This document shows positions 16,495 to 24,894 of a DNA stretch of 64,000 bases, piece after piece. Within the stretch, counting starts at the first letter, position 1. Each line of letters starts with the position of its first letter. Position numbers and translations under genes: made by a program. The notes beneath the pieces are model-generated. The model saw nothing but the letters and a program-made list of their open reading frames with translations, was not told the DNA's origin and searched no databases. This DNA is from Alphaproteobacteria bacterium (GTDB lineage: Bacteria; Pseudomonadota; Alphaproteobacteria; Rhodobacterales; Rhodobacteraceae), in assembly GCA_030424865.1 (NCBI GenBank), contig JAUHVR010000008.1:62001-126000 (forward strand), read 5' to 3'.

Positions 16495-17868
16495 TCAGCA
16501 ATTCGGAATGTTGACCGCCAGCCCGCCCAGAGACGTCTCTTTGTACTTTTCACTCATGTCCGCGCCGGTTTGCCGCATCGTTTCAATGCAGGCGTCCAAA
16601 GGCACCAGGTGGGTGCCGTCCCCGCGCAGGGCCAACGAGGCGGCAGAGACCGCCTTGATCGCGCCCAGACCGTTGCGTTCGATGCAGGGCACCTGAACCA
16701 GTCCCTTGACCGGATCGCAGGTCATGCCCAGGTGATGTTCCAGCGCGATCTCGGCCGCGTTCTCGACCTGCTCTGGCGTCCCGCCCATGACCGCGCAAAG
16801 CCCGGCAGCGGCCATCGCCGAAGCGCTGCCGACTTCGGCCTGACACCCCGCCTCGGCCCCGCTGATCGAGGCGTTGAACTTGACCAGGCCACCAATGGCC
16901 GCGGCGGTCAGCAGGAAATCCGGAATGCGCGAGGTTGAAGCGCCGGGCACATGGTCCAGCCAATAGCGGATCACTGCGGGCACCACGCCCGCCGCGCCGT
17001 TGGTCGGAGCGGTCACAACCTGCCCGCCGGCGGCGTTTTCCTCGTTCACCGCCATCGCGTAGACGCTCATCCAGTCGTTGATCGTATGCGGCGCGGTCAG
17101 GTTCATGCCGCGTTCGGCCAGCAGGGCATCGTGAATGCCCTTGGCACGCCGCTTGACGTTCAGGCCGCCGGGCAAGATGCCATCGTGGGTCAACCCGCGT
17201 TCGATGCAGGCGTTCATGACGTCCCACAGTCGCGCAACGCCCTGGTTCAGTTTGTCGGCCCCGCCGCGCGACACTTCGTTGGCACGTTTCATCTCGGCGA
17301 TGCTCTTGCCGCTGGTCTTGGCCAGAAGCAGCATCTCGGTCGCGGTCTTGAAGGGATAGGGCACAGGCGCCCCTTCGTCGGTGTCTTGTCCGTCGGCCAG
17401 TTCCGCCTCGGTCAGAACAAATCCGCCGCCGATGGAATAATAGGTCTCTTGCAGGATCACGTCGCCCTGAGTGTCCGTCGCCATCAGGATCATGCCATTG
17501 GCGTGGCCCGGCAGGTTGGGACCAAAGTCAAAGGTCAGGTCTGCGCGGGGATCAAACTGCAAGGGCGGCAAACCGTCCGGTGTCAGTGTCTGTGTTTCGC
17601 GGATCTGCTGCAACGCGGCTTCAGCCTTTTCAGCGTCGTAGCTTTCGGGGCTGAACCCGGCGAGCCCCAGGATGGTCGCACGATCCGTCGCGTGCCCCAC
17701 CCCGGTGAAGGCCAGCGACCCATGCAACGAGGCGCGCAGGCCATGCACCGCAAAGGGCGAGGCACGCAGCATGTCCAGAAAACGCGCCGCGGCCACCATG
17801 GGCCCCATCGTGTGCGAAGAGGACGGGCCGATGCCCACCTTGAACATGTCAAAGACCGACAAAAACAT
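16495..17868 (-). CDS. sdaA: L-serine ammonia-lyase (iron-sulfur L-serine dehydratase, single chain)
   Basis: SdaA converts L-serine to pyruvate and ammonia using a [4Fe-4S] cluster. The 457 residues comprise an N-terminal beta domain ([29 protein letters not shown]) and a C-terminal alpha domain. Cluster cysteines are visible in [31 protein letters not shown] and near the C-terminus. The order beta-alpha and length are those of single-chain bacterial enzymes. The GST gene ends 2 nt upstream of its start, so both belong to one transcript. Serine catabolism suits a heterotrophic marine lifestyle. The next gene downstream on this strand is rpiA, after 166 nt. Confidence 0.95.
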   Translation of the reverse strand: MFLSVFDMFKVGIGPSSSHTMGPMVAAARFLDMLRASPFAVHGLRASLHGSLAFTGVGHATDRATILGLAGFSPESYDAEKAEAALQQIRETQTLTPDGLPPLQFDPRADLTFDFGPNLPGHANGMILMATDTQGDVILQETYYSIGGGFVLTEAELADGQDTDEGAPVPYPFKTATEMLLLAKTSGKSIAEMKRANEVSRGGADKLNQGVARLWDVMNACIERGLTHDGILPGGLNVKRRAKGIHDALLAERGMNLTAPHTINDWMSVYAMAVNEENAAGGQVVTAPTNGAAGVVPAVIRYWLDHVPGASTSRIPDFLLTAAAIGGLVKFNASISGAEAGCQAEVGSASAMAAAGLCAVMGGTPEQVENAAEIALEHHLGMTCDPVKGLVQVPCIERNGLGAIKAVSAASLALRGDGTHLVPLDACIETMRQTGADMSEKYKETSLGGLAVNIPNC

Positions 17869-17870
17869 GA

Positions 17871-18572
17871 CTATAGAACCGTCCCTTCCGGCGGGTTTGG
17901 TGGGTGTGGGGCAGAGAACGGGTGCTGGCCAAGTCCTTCGGCCGTGCGCGCCCGGTCCACGATGTCAAGCGACTCGAGCCCGGTCGCGAGCCGCTGCAGA
18001 TTGGCAAAACGTCCAAGGTCGAACCATTTGGTGTCTCCGGCCGGGTAAAGCGCTGCCCAGCGCAGGAAACAGGCGACATAGAAATCCAGCGCCGAGGGAT
18101 TGGACGCGCCGAACCAGGTCGGGCCCTGATCCAGCAGGGCGTCCAGCTTGCCAAAATGCGTCACAAGATTTTCCCGTGTCGTGCGCAACAGCGCGCGCTG
18201 CAGGTCGGGATCCGGACCGATGTAGGTCTGCGGATAGAAGTTCATCCGCAAACCTGCGTGCAGGGTGTTCGACGCAAAGAAGAGCCACTTCAGAAAGGAC
18301 GCCCTTTGCGGCGACTGCGGCGGCGGTACCAAGGCACCATGGCGATCCCCCAGCCACAGCAAAATGGCGGCCGTCTCGAATATCGGGCCGTCCGGGGTTT
18401 CAAGAACCGGGATCAGACCGTTCGGGTTCATCTTCAGATACTCGGGTGCCTTGTGCCCCTGGGTCGCGCGATCCACCAGGCAGGTCTCGAAGGGTTGCCC
18501 AAGCTGCAAAAGCGCCAGCCGAATGACAAGCGAGGCGTTGTCAGGTGCATAGTGCAATCTGTAGTCCGACAT
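17871..18572 (-). CDS. Glutathione S-transferase family protein
   Basis: This 233-residue GST-fold protein has the N-terminal thioredoxin-like domain (about 1-80: YRLHYAPDNASLVIRLALLQLGQPFETCLVD, NPNGLIPVLETPDGPIFETAAILLWLGDRHG). The cis-proline-containing GLIPVLE and the ETAAIL glutathione-binding segment are present. The helical C-terminal domain follows (about 90-215). The catalytic residue of a specific class cannot be assigned by eye; serine or tyrosine near the N-terminus are candidates. It is immediately upstream of sdaA, 2 nt apart. Substrate unknown; such GSTs often act on xenobiotics or peroxides. Confidence 0.92.
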   Translation of the reverse strand: MSDYRLHYAPDNASLVIRLALLQLGQPFETCLVDRATQGHKAPEYLKMNPNGLIPVLETPDGPIFETAAILLWLGDRHGALVPPPQSPQRASFLKWLFFASNTLHAGLRMNFYPQTYIGPDPDLQRALLRTTRENLVTHFGKLDALLDQGPTWFGASNPSALDFYVACFLRWAALYPAGDTKWFDLGRFANLQRLATGLESLDIVDRARTAEGLGQHPFSAPHPPNPPEGTVL

Positions 18573-18801
18573 CCCGTCCCCCTTGGCGTTTCCTATAAGA
18601 AACTCCGTGAGATCATAAAAGACGGTTCAAACCCCTGATCGCTCGAAAACGACCGGTCGCGGACCAAGCAAGCCAAAGCAGCCCTTTTGACCGAGGCCAA
18701 TCCAACACATCCACCACACAGCCCATAGGTTGAACAAAGCGGCGCGAATTTATTCAAAGTTGAGATTGCTTTTGCCGAGTGATCAAAATACCGTGAAAAC
18801 C
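18573..18801. promoter_or_regulatory. Divergent intergenic region, GST/sdaA versus DMT transporter
   Basis: This 229-nt stretch between divergently transcribed genes must hold both promoters. A plausible plus-strand promoter is TTGAGA near 18763 with CAAAAT 18 nt later, just ahead of the ATG at 18802. A GGTTCAAACCCC string near 18623 looks superficially like a tRNA T-arm but lacks pairing flanks. No gene is visible. Confidence 0.3.
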
Positions 18802-19758
18802 ATGAGTGCGTCTGTAAGAAATGACAGGCCCCTGCTGGGTGTCCTGTTGATGTTGGGGTTCTGTTTGGTTGCGCCGATGGGCGACGCGACCGCCAAGCTG
18901 CTGGGCGATCGGGTGCCACTTGTTCAGCTGCTTCTGTGCCGGTTCGGACTTCAGGCCCTTTTGCTGATCCCGCTGATCGCCCTGACCGGTCGGATGTGGC
19001 GCATGCAGGGTCGCGTGCTTTGGCTGACGCTCCTTCGGACCGTTCTGCATATCATCGGAATCGGAATGATGTTCTCGGCCTTGTGGTACCTGCCGCTGGC
19101 AGACGCCGTGGCCATCGCCTTTGTCATGCCTTTCATCATGTTGTTGCTCGGCCATTTCGTTCTGGGTGAAGAGGTCGGCTGGCGCCGCCTGATCGCCTGT
19201 GCCGTTGGCTTTGTTGGCACGCTGCTGGTTGTGCAACCCTCCTTTCAAGAGGTCGGATGGCCCGCATTGCTGCCGCTGGGTGTGGCGATCAATTTCTCGG
19301 TCTTCATGCTGGTGACCCGGCAGATTGCCAAGGACACGGATCCGATTGGCCTGCAAGCCGTCAGCGGGGTGATGGCCGTCGCAATCATTCTGCCGATCCT
19401 GCTGATCGTTCCGGCGGAGTCCCTGCCCGGTCTGGGCTGGGTCGCGCCGGACGGCCTGACTTGGACACTTCTGTTTGCCATCGGCACGCTGGGCACCTTG
19501 GCCCATCTACTGATGACCTGGTCCCTGCGTTACGCCCCCAGCGCGACTCTGGCGCCGATGCAATACCTTGAAATCCCGATCGCCACGGTGGTTGGCTGGA
19601 TTGTCTTTTCCGACCTGCCCAACGGCCTTGCCGCGATCGGCATCATGATCACCATCGCGGCCGGCCTCTACATCGTCATACGCGAGCGGGCCACGAGCCG
19701 GTCTCAGGATCGCGCAGCGCAGCTTGCAACGCCCCCGCAGCCTCAGGTGGCAGAATAA
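18802..19758 (+). CDS. EamA/DMT-superfamily permease
   Basis: This 318-residue inner-membrane permease has ten predicted helices in two EamA repeats. Visible segments are LLGVLLMLGFCLVAPMGDATAKLLG, the LADAVAIAFVMPFIMLLLGHFVLGEEVGWRR end of the first repeat, and LRYAPSATLAPMQYLEIPIATVVGWIVFSDLP in the second; the latter is the usual penultimate EamA signature. I start at ATG 18802 (MSASVRNDRPLL) rather than an ATG 72 nt upstream that adds charged non-membrane residues. The substrate is unknown. Its last 83 nt overlap the 3' end of thiN on the other strand. Confidence 0.9.
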   Translation: MSASVRNDRPLLGVLLMLGFCLVAPMGDATAKLLGDRVPLVQLLLCRFGLQALLLIPLIALTGRMWRMQGRVLWLTLLRTVLHIIGIGMMFSALWYLPLADAVAIAFVMPFIMLLLGHFVLGEEVGWRRLIACAVGFVGTLLVVQPSFQEVGWPALLPLGVAINFSVFMLVTRQIAKDTDPIGLQAVSGVMAVAIILPILLIVPAESLPGLGWVAPDGLTWTLLFAIGTLGTLAHLLMTWSLRYAPSATLAPMQYLEIPIATVVGWIVFSDLPNGLAAIGIMITIAAGLYIVIRERATSRSQDRAAQLATPPQPQVAE

Positions 19759-20380
19759 GCAGCATGTCAGGTGCGTCGATGGTCAGCGTCACCGGGCCGG
19801 TGACGCGGTTGGACGTACCGACGCGCTGATTGGGATGAAACGCCAAACCGTCGATTGGCCATTCGAGCCCGGTGGACGTGCCGGACACAGCCCCCAGAGG
19901 GTACAGCGAAAATCGTGACCCGACCGGCAGGTCCAAAGACAGGTTGGGGGGCGCGACGGCAATGACGTCGTCTTGGCTCAGCAAGATGCAGCGCTGATCC
20001 GCACGCCGGGCCAGAACCGTCAGCGCCGCCATCGCGTGATCCATCCTCAGACCCAGAAACCCCAGACCGATGACAAGCGGCGCATCGATGCTGCGCAGGC
20101 ATTTGTCAAAATCGGTACTGTCCTGCTCGGCGATGTGGTGAGCCACCCCGTCAGGCAGGCGTGCCAATGTCTGTGCATCAACCGAGTCGAAGTCTCCGAT
20201 CACCGCATCAGGAATCACACCGGCCTTGGCCAGCACTTTTGCGCCTCCGTCCGCGGCGACCACGGCATCAGACGTCTTTAATAAAGACATCAGTTGCCGA
20301 TTGTCGCAGCTTCCGCCACCAACCAACAGGACTGTTCCCGAAGAACGAACAATAGCATTTTTCATGGGCACTTCATTCAC
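19676..20380 (-). CDS. thiN: Thiamine diphosphokinase (thiamine pyrophosphokinase)
   Basis: This enzyme transfers a pyrophosphate from ATP to thiamine, giving thiamine diphosphate. The 234-residue protein has the catalytic motifs DAVVAADGGAKVLAKAGVIPDAVIGDFDSVD and AEQDSTDFDKCL in the N-terminal domain, then LGFLGLRMDHAMAALTVL, and a C-terminal thiamine-binding beta domain (GLEWPIDGLAF, GTSNRVTGPVTLTID). The first ATG at 20380 is used; an internal ATG at 20365 is also possible. Its last 83 nt are antisense to the end of the upstream DMT permease, an unusually long convergent coding overlap. No thiamine riboswitch is visible. Confidence 0.92.
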   Translation of the reverse strand: MNEVPMKNAIVRSSGTVLLVGGGSCDNRQLMSLLKTSDAVVAADGGAKVLAKAGVIPDAVIGDFDSVDAQTLARLPDGVAHHIAEQDSTDFDKCLRSIDAPLVIGLGFLGLRMDHAMAALTVLARRADQRCILLSQDDVIAVAPPNLSLDLPVGSRFSLYPLGAVSGTSTGLEWPIDGLAFHPNQRVGTSNRVTGPVTLTIDAPDMLLILPPEAAGALQAALRDPETGSWPARV

Positions 20381-20503
20381 TCAGGCGAAACAGATCACAA
20401 TCTAGTCACGAAATGATACGCTCGGTTGCACAGATTCGGGCACGTTTCGACGTGTCGATTATGCTAAACACTCCGTTGCGTATAGTTGGAAGGTGAGTAG
20501 CAC

Positions 20504-22687
20504 ATGGTCAGTTCAAGCAAGATCCTAACCGTTTCCTATGGGACGTTCTCTTGCACGCTCGAGGGGTTCGACGACTCGTTCGACACGATGAAAGCCATTG
20601 CAGAGTACTTCCGCGATCTGGCCGCAGACGACCGCTATTTTGGCGCCGAGCCCCCCACCCCCGATGCGGACATGCTCGCCCGCATCGCGGAACGCGAGAT
20701 TGAACGCAGGGTCGAAGCTCGTGTGGAACAAGGTGGCGTGGTTCTGCGGCCTTCGATCGCCGCGCCGGTGGCCGAACCGGCCCCCGTGGCCGAGCCTGCA
20801 CCTGTGGCCGAAGCCGCACCGCTGCAAGACCCAATTGCCGACGTCACCGAAGACCAGGGTGAACCGGTCGCCGAAATCGACGAAACGCCGATCGCTGAAG
20901 TTGAACCCGAACAGGTCGCCGCCGAGCTGGACCTGGTGTCCGAGCCAGCCTCTGAGATTGACACCGACGTCTCGATGGCGACGGCCGATCTTGAGCAAGA
21001 GCAAGGCGACGAGGACACCATCGCCTCGGTCATGCAAAGCATGGAAGCCGATGCCGATGACGGCAGCGCCGAGGCCGACGTGCTGGACCAGGACGCCGAG
21101 GCCGAAGATCAGGACTGGGGCACCCAGGTCGTACAGGATGTGCCAGTCGCCGATCCATCCAGCATCGCCGAAAAGCTGCGGCGCATTCGTGCCGCCGTTG
21201 GTCGTGCGCCCGAGGCCGCCGAAACCGAAGCCGAAGACGTCATCGCAGAGGCCGACGTAGTCGAGGTGCCGCTTGACGATCCCGCGATGGAGGCACAGGA
21301 ACCGCTGGTTGCCGAAGACCCGATCGAAGACGTTTCCGAACCGCTGGTTCTGGACAACGAACTCGCACCCGAGGGTGACGAGATCGCAATCGAAGACGAG
21401 GTCGCAGTCGAAGACACCCCATCCGCCCGCCCCCGCATCCGCGCACGGGTGACCAAGATCAAGCGCGCCGAATTCGATGCCGCCCTTGCTGCGGGCCAGC
21501 TGGAAGAAATCGAAGAGGACGAAGCCGATCTTGACGATCTGGCCGCCCTGGATGCCGTGCCCGGCGAATCGAGCCTGACCGAGGAAGACGAGGCAGACCT
21601 GGCCCGGGAATTGGCCGAGGTCTCGCAGGATCTGGATAATTTGGCCGATGACGTCACCGAAGACGCCGCGGAACAGGTCGAGGATGCATTCGAAGACCTG
21701 TCACACGAGGAAGAGGTCTTTGCCGAAGAGGGTGCGGACCTTGCACCGGTCGAAGAACAGCTGGCCGAACCGGTGGCCGACATGTCCCCTGCCGTTGCGT
21801 CGGACGACGACGATTGGGACGACTGGGACGAGGAAGATGAGGAAGAGGCTCGCAAGTGGGCCGAGGCCGAAGCACGCCTGAAGGCGGAAGCCGAGGAAAA
21901 GGCCGAAGCAGACGAGATGGAAGCGACCATCGACCGACTGGCGCGCGAAAGCGTGCGTAAGACGGTCAAGATGTCGAGCCCGGCCCGCGCCATGCTGACC
22001 GAGAACGCGGTTGAAGAAGACGCCGCCTCGGTGTCACGCCTGATCGACGAAACCAACACCCACCTGGACGAGCCCGAAGGCAACCGCCGACGCAGCGCCA
22101 TCGCGCATCTGCGCGCTGCCGTGGCCGCGACACGGGCCGACCGGATCCTTGGTGGTGGTCGCAAGGAAGACAGCACCGAAGCCTATCGCGAAGACCTGGC
22201 CAACGTGGTGCGGCCGCGCCGCCCGCAGTCTGCCGCGTCCCGTTCCGAGCGCCCAGTTGAGGCAAAGCCCGCGCCACTGAAGCTTGTGGCGGAACAAAGG
22301 GTTGATGCCCCGGCGGCCGTGGAACCGGCCCCCGCCCAATCCGTCCGTCCACGCCGGGTCAGCGCGGTTGAAGAGGATGCCGCGCTCGAAGGTGCCGATG
22401 GCGGTGGCTTCAACGAATTTGCAGAACGTGTCGGCGCCTCGGACCTGCCGGATCTGCTGGAAGCGGCAGCGGCCTACATGTCCTTTGTCGAAGGGCGCGA
22501 ACAGTTCTCTCGCCCACAGCTGATGACCAAGGTGCGCCAGGCCGAAGCGCAGGAATCCTCGCGCGAGGATCGTCTGCGCAGCTTTGGCCAGCTGCTGCGC
22601 GAAGGCAAGATCGAGAAGACCGAGAGCGGGCGCTACGTGGCCTCGGAGACGATCAACTTCAAGCCCGAAGCCCGCGCTGTCGGCTGA
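20504..22687 (+). CDS. Large acidic protein of unknown function with conserved ends (727 residues)
   Basis: The protein has three parts. Residues 1-70 are a conserved compact domain (ILTVSYGTFSCTLEGFDD, TMKAIAEYFRDLA, FGAEPPTPDADMLARIAERE). Residues 75-630 are very acidic and low in complexity, dominated by Glu, Asp, Ala, Val and Pro, with coiled stretches such as EEARKWAEAEARLKAEAEEK and a basic patch RPRIRARVTKIKRAEFDAAL. Residues 633-727 form a helical, winged-helix-like C-terminus (DLPDLLEAAAAYMSFVEG, FSRPQLMTKVRQ, LRSFGQLLREGKIEKTESG). There are no signal peptide and no membrane helices. A similar protein is common in Rhodobacterales, but I know of no function. It is monocistronic and followed by a cluster of hairpins. 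Confidence 0.8.
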   Translation: MVSSSKILTVSYGTFSCTLEGFDDSFDTMKAIAEYFRDLAADDRYFGAEPPTPDADMLARIAEREIERRVEARVEQGGVVLRPSIAAPVAEPAPVAEPAPVAEAAPLQDPIADVTEDQGEPVAEIDETPIAEVEPEQVAAELDLVSEPASEIDTDVSMATADLEQEQGDEDTIASVMQSMEADADDGSAEADVLDQDAEAEDQDWGTQVVQDVPVADPSSIAEKLRRIRAAVGRAPEAAETEAEDVIAEADVVEVPLDDPAMEAQEPLVAEDPIEDVSEPLVLDNELAPEGDEIAIEDEVAVEDTPSARPRIRARVTKIKRAEFDAALAAGQLEEIEEDEADLDDLAALDAVPGESSLTEEDEADLARELAEVSQDLDNLADDVTEDAAEQVEDAFEDLSHEEEVFAEEGADLAPVEEQLAEPVADMSPAVASDDDDWDDWDEEDEEEARKWAEAEARLKAEAEEKAEADEMEATIDRLARESVRKTVKMSSPARAMLTENAVEEDAASVSRLIDETNTHLDEPEGNRRRSAIAHLRAAVAATRADRILGGGRKEDSTEAYREDLANVVRPRRPQSAASRSERPVEAKPAPLKLVAEQRVDAPAAVEPAPAQSVRPRRVSAVEEDAALEGADGGGFNEFAERVGASDLPDLLEAAAAYMSFVEGREQFSRPQLMTKVRQAEAQESSREDRLRSFGQLLREGKIEKTESGRYVASETINFKPEARAVG

Positions 22688-22703
22688 GAGGGTTTCAAAT
22701 TGA

Positions 22704-22811
22704 GCGCACCTGCGGTGCGCGCTTTATGAGCAAGCCCGTTGGGCTTGCGCTGAGGGGGCGCTGCCCCCATCGCCTGCGGCTCCCCCCGGGATATTTTCGG
22801 CAAGAAGAAGA
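22704..22811. repeat. Recurring intergenic element, copy 3 (three perfect hairpins plus tail), probable terminator
   Basis: Three consecutive perfect hairpins occur: GCGCACC-TGC-GGTGCGC (22704-22720), GCAAGCCC-GTT-GGGCTTGC (22730-22748) and GGGGGC-GCT-GCCCCC (22754-22768). The tail CCCCCGGGATATTTTCGG with CAAGAAGAAGAT (22783-22812) follows. It lies between the acidic protein and the convergent DUF2842 gene and has the same order of parts as copies 1 and 2. A role as a bidirectional terminator is likely. Confidence 0.7.
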
Positions 22812-23036
22812 TCAGTCGTCCGGTTGATCGGGATCGGCCTGACCGACCCCGCGGAAAACAAACTTGAAGGGAATGGCCCAGATGATTCCCAGGACGATGT
22901 AGACCAGCAGTTCCACCAGGATAGGCGGGCGGTTGAGAAGATTGACCACGGTCACGGCCGCCACAATGTATGCGGGCAGGCCAACCAGCAGGATCACAAG
23001 CGCCCATCGGCGGCGGGCTTTGTAGGAAAGTGACAT
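22812..23036 (-). CDS. DUF2842 family small membrane protein
   Basis: This 74-residue protein has two hydrophobic helices (RWALVILLVGLPAYIVAAVTVVNLL and ILVELLVYIVLGIIWAIPFKFVF), a basic N-terminus (SLSYKARRR) and an acidic tail (GQADPDQPDD). This matches the DUF2842 family common in alphaproteobacteria; function unknown. The start ATG 23034-23036 overlaps the purA stop codon (TGATG), so it is coupled to purA. The frame is open further upstream, but that part lies inside purA. Confidence 0.88.
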   Translation of the reverse strand: MSLSYKARRRWALVILLVGLPAYIVAAVTVVNLLNRPPILVELLVYIVLGIIWAIPFKFVFRGVGQADPDQPDD

Positions 23037-24349
23037 CAGTCTGCAAACGGGTCCGTGACAAGGATTGTGTCTTCGCGCTCGGGCGAGGTGGAAAGTAGTG
23101 CGACCGGGCAATCGATCAACTCTTCGACGCGGCGGACATATTTGATGGCATTGGCCGGCAGCTCGGCCCAGCTGCGCGCGCCTTCCGTCGATTCGCTCCA
23201 GCCCGGCATCTCTTCGTAGACCGGCGTGCAGCGGGCCTGCTGGTCCGAGGCGGTCGGCAGGTAGTCGAGGCGCGTGCCGTCGAGTTCGTAGCCGGTGCAG
23301 ATCTTGAGTGTCTCGAACCCATCCAGAACGTCGAGCTTGGTCAGGCAGATGCCCTTGACGCCCGAGGTGGCGCAGGTCTGGCGTACCAGCGCGGCGTCGA
23401 ACCAGCCGCAGCGGCGTTGACGGCCCGTGGTTGTGCCGAATTCATGGCCGCGTTCGCCCAGACGCGCCCCGTCCGCATCGGGGGTGCCGTCTTCGTTCAG
23501 AAGCTCGGTCGGGAACGGGCCTTCGCCGACGCGGGTGGTGTAGGCTTTGACGATGCCCAGCACGTAGTCGATGCCGCTGGGGCCGATACCTACGCCGGTT
23601 GCGGCCTGACCCGCGATGACGTTCGACGAGGTCACGAAGGGGTATGTGCCAAAGTCGATGTCCAGCAGCGCGCCCTGGGCGCCTTCGAAGAGGATGCGTT
23701 TGCCGGACTTGCGCTTTTCGTTCAGCACCTTCCAGACCGGGGCCGCGAAGGGCAGGATTTGCGGAGCAATCTCGCGCAGTTGCGCGAGCAGCGCGTCGCG
23801 ATCGATCGCTTCGACGCCCAGCCCCTTGCGCAGGGGATCGTGGTGCTGCAGCGCCCGGTCGACGCGCGCCTCGAGCGTTGCGGGATCTGCAAGATCCGCC
23901 ACGCGGACCGAGCGGCGGCCAACCTTGTCTTCGTAGGCCGGGCCGATGCCGCGGCCGGTGGTGCCGATCTTGGTGCCCTTGCTGGCGGCCTCTTCGCGGG
24001 CGCGGTCCAACTCGCCGTGGAAGGGCAGGATCAGGGGGGTGTTTTCAGCGATCATCAGCGTCTCGGGCGTGATCTCGACGCCCTGCGCCTGAACAGTCGC
24101 AATTTCCTTGACCAGATGCCAGGGGTCCAGCACCACGCCGTTGCCGATGACCGAAAGCTTGCCACCACGCACCACGCCCGAGGGCAGCGCGTGCAGCTTG
24201 TAGACCTCGCCGTCGATGACCAGCGTGTGGCCTGCGTTGTGGCCACCCTGGAAGCGGGCGATCACGTCAGCGCGCTCGCTCAGCCAGTCCACGATCTTGC
24301 CTTTGCCTTCGTCGCCCCACTGGGCGCCCACGACAACCACGTTTGCCAT
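23036..24349 (-). CDS. purA: Adenylosuccinate synthetase
   Basis: PurA condenses IMP with aspartate using GTP to give adenylosuccinate, the first step from IMP to AMP. The start ATG 24347-24349 gives 437 residues beginning [23 protein letters not shown], the family hallmark with the catalytic aspartate and P-loop. Other motifs are [12 protein letters not shown] with the catalytic histidine, [55 protein letters not shown] and [10 protein letters not shown]. The longer in-frame extension lacks family features. purD and pyrG in the same window are unlinked nucleotide genes. Confidence 0.97.
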   Translation of the reverse strand: MANVVVVGAQWGDEGKGKIVDWLSERADVIARFQGGHNAGHTLVIDGEVYKLHALPSGVVRGGKLSVIGNGVVLDPWHLVKEIATVQAQGVEITPETLMIAENTPLILPFHGELDRAREEAASKGTKIGTTGRGIGPAYEDKVGRRSVRVADLADPATLEARVDRALQHHDPLRKGLGVEAIDRDALLAQLREIAPQILPFAAPVWKVLNEKRKSGKRILFEGAQGALLDIDFGTYPFVTSSNVIAGQAATGVGIGPSGIDYVLGIVKAYTTRVGEGPFPTELLNEDGTPDADGARLGERGHEFGTTTGRQRRCGWFDAALVRQTCATSGVKGICLTKLDVLDGFETLKICTGYELDGTRLDYLPTASDQQARCTPVYEEMPGWSESTEGARSWAELPANAIKYVRRVEELIDCPVALLSTSPEREDTILVTDPFAD

Positions 24350-24498
24350 TTCTGCAGGCCCTTCTTCCTTGACGGTCCAAAACCGGCCCCCTCTTAAAGG
24401 CACATCGCCCGAGGGGGAACCACATATTTGCCGCAGGGCTGGACAGAGGCCACCTGTTCGGGCGATGGATGGGCAAGATCGGAATTCGGAGGCGCCCC

Positions 24499-24894
24499 AT
24501 GGGCTTTGTCATTCGCTGGCTCTTTGCCTTTGTCCTGTTGGCGGCAACCTACAACCCGACCAGCTGGAACTATGTGCGCTGGTCGCTGGACAACTATCAG
24601 GGTCAACTGGCCATGGTGGTCCTGTTGGGACTGGTGCTGGTGGTCGGCTACATCATCTACCTGCGCGCGACGCTTCGGTCGATCGGCGCCTTTGGCATGG
24701 CGCTGGTGCTGGCCCTGGTCGGCGCGCTGCTGTGGGTGCTTTATGATTATGGGCTGCTGGATCTCAACAACAGGGATCTGAACCTCTGGCTTGGGATCTT
24801 TGCGCTTTCGGTTGTTCTGGGCATCGGCCTGAGTTGGAGCCTGATCCGCCGCAAGCTGACCGGCCAGGTCGATATGGACGATGTCGAGGACTAG
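24499..24894 (+). CDS. Small membrane protein, DUF6524-like
   Basis: This 131-residue inner-membrane protein has four hydrophobic helices: [61 protein letters not shown] and [22 protein letters not shown] charged tail ([12 protein letters not shown]) follows. The N-terminal [14 protein letters not shown] is characteristic of a family I remember as DUF6524. The ATG at 24499 is chosen because CGGAGG lies 6 nt upstream; an in-frame ATG 30 nt earlier is worse. Its last 4 bases overlap the end of the convergent downstream gene. Function unknown. Confidence 0.8.
   Translation: MGFVIRWLFAFVLLAATYNPTSWNYVRWSLDNYQGQLAMVVLLGLVLVVGYIIYLRATLRSIGAFGMALVLALVGALLWVLYDYGLLDLNNRDLNLWLGIFALSVVLGIGLSWSLIRRKLTGQVDMDDVED

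Noticed and set aside
18618-18640. GGTTCAAACCCC string resembling a tRNA T-arm
   Set aside because: The flanks cannot form the 5-bp T-stem, and no acceptor or anticodon arm is present nearby.
19676-20503. A thiamine (TPP) riboswitch upstream of thiN
   Set aside because: No THI-box core such as CTGAGA plus ACCTGATCTGG is present in the gap at 20381-20503.
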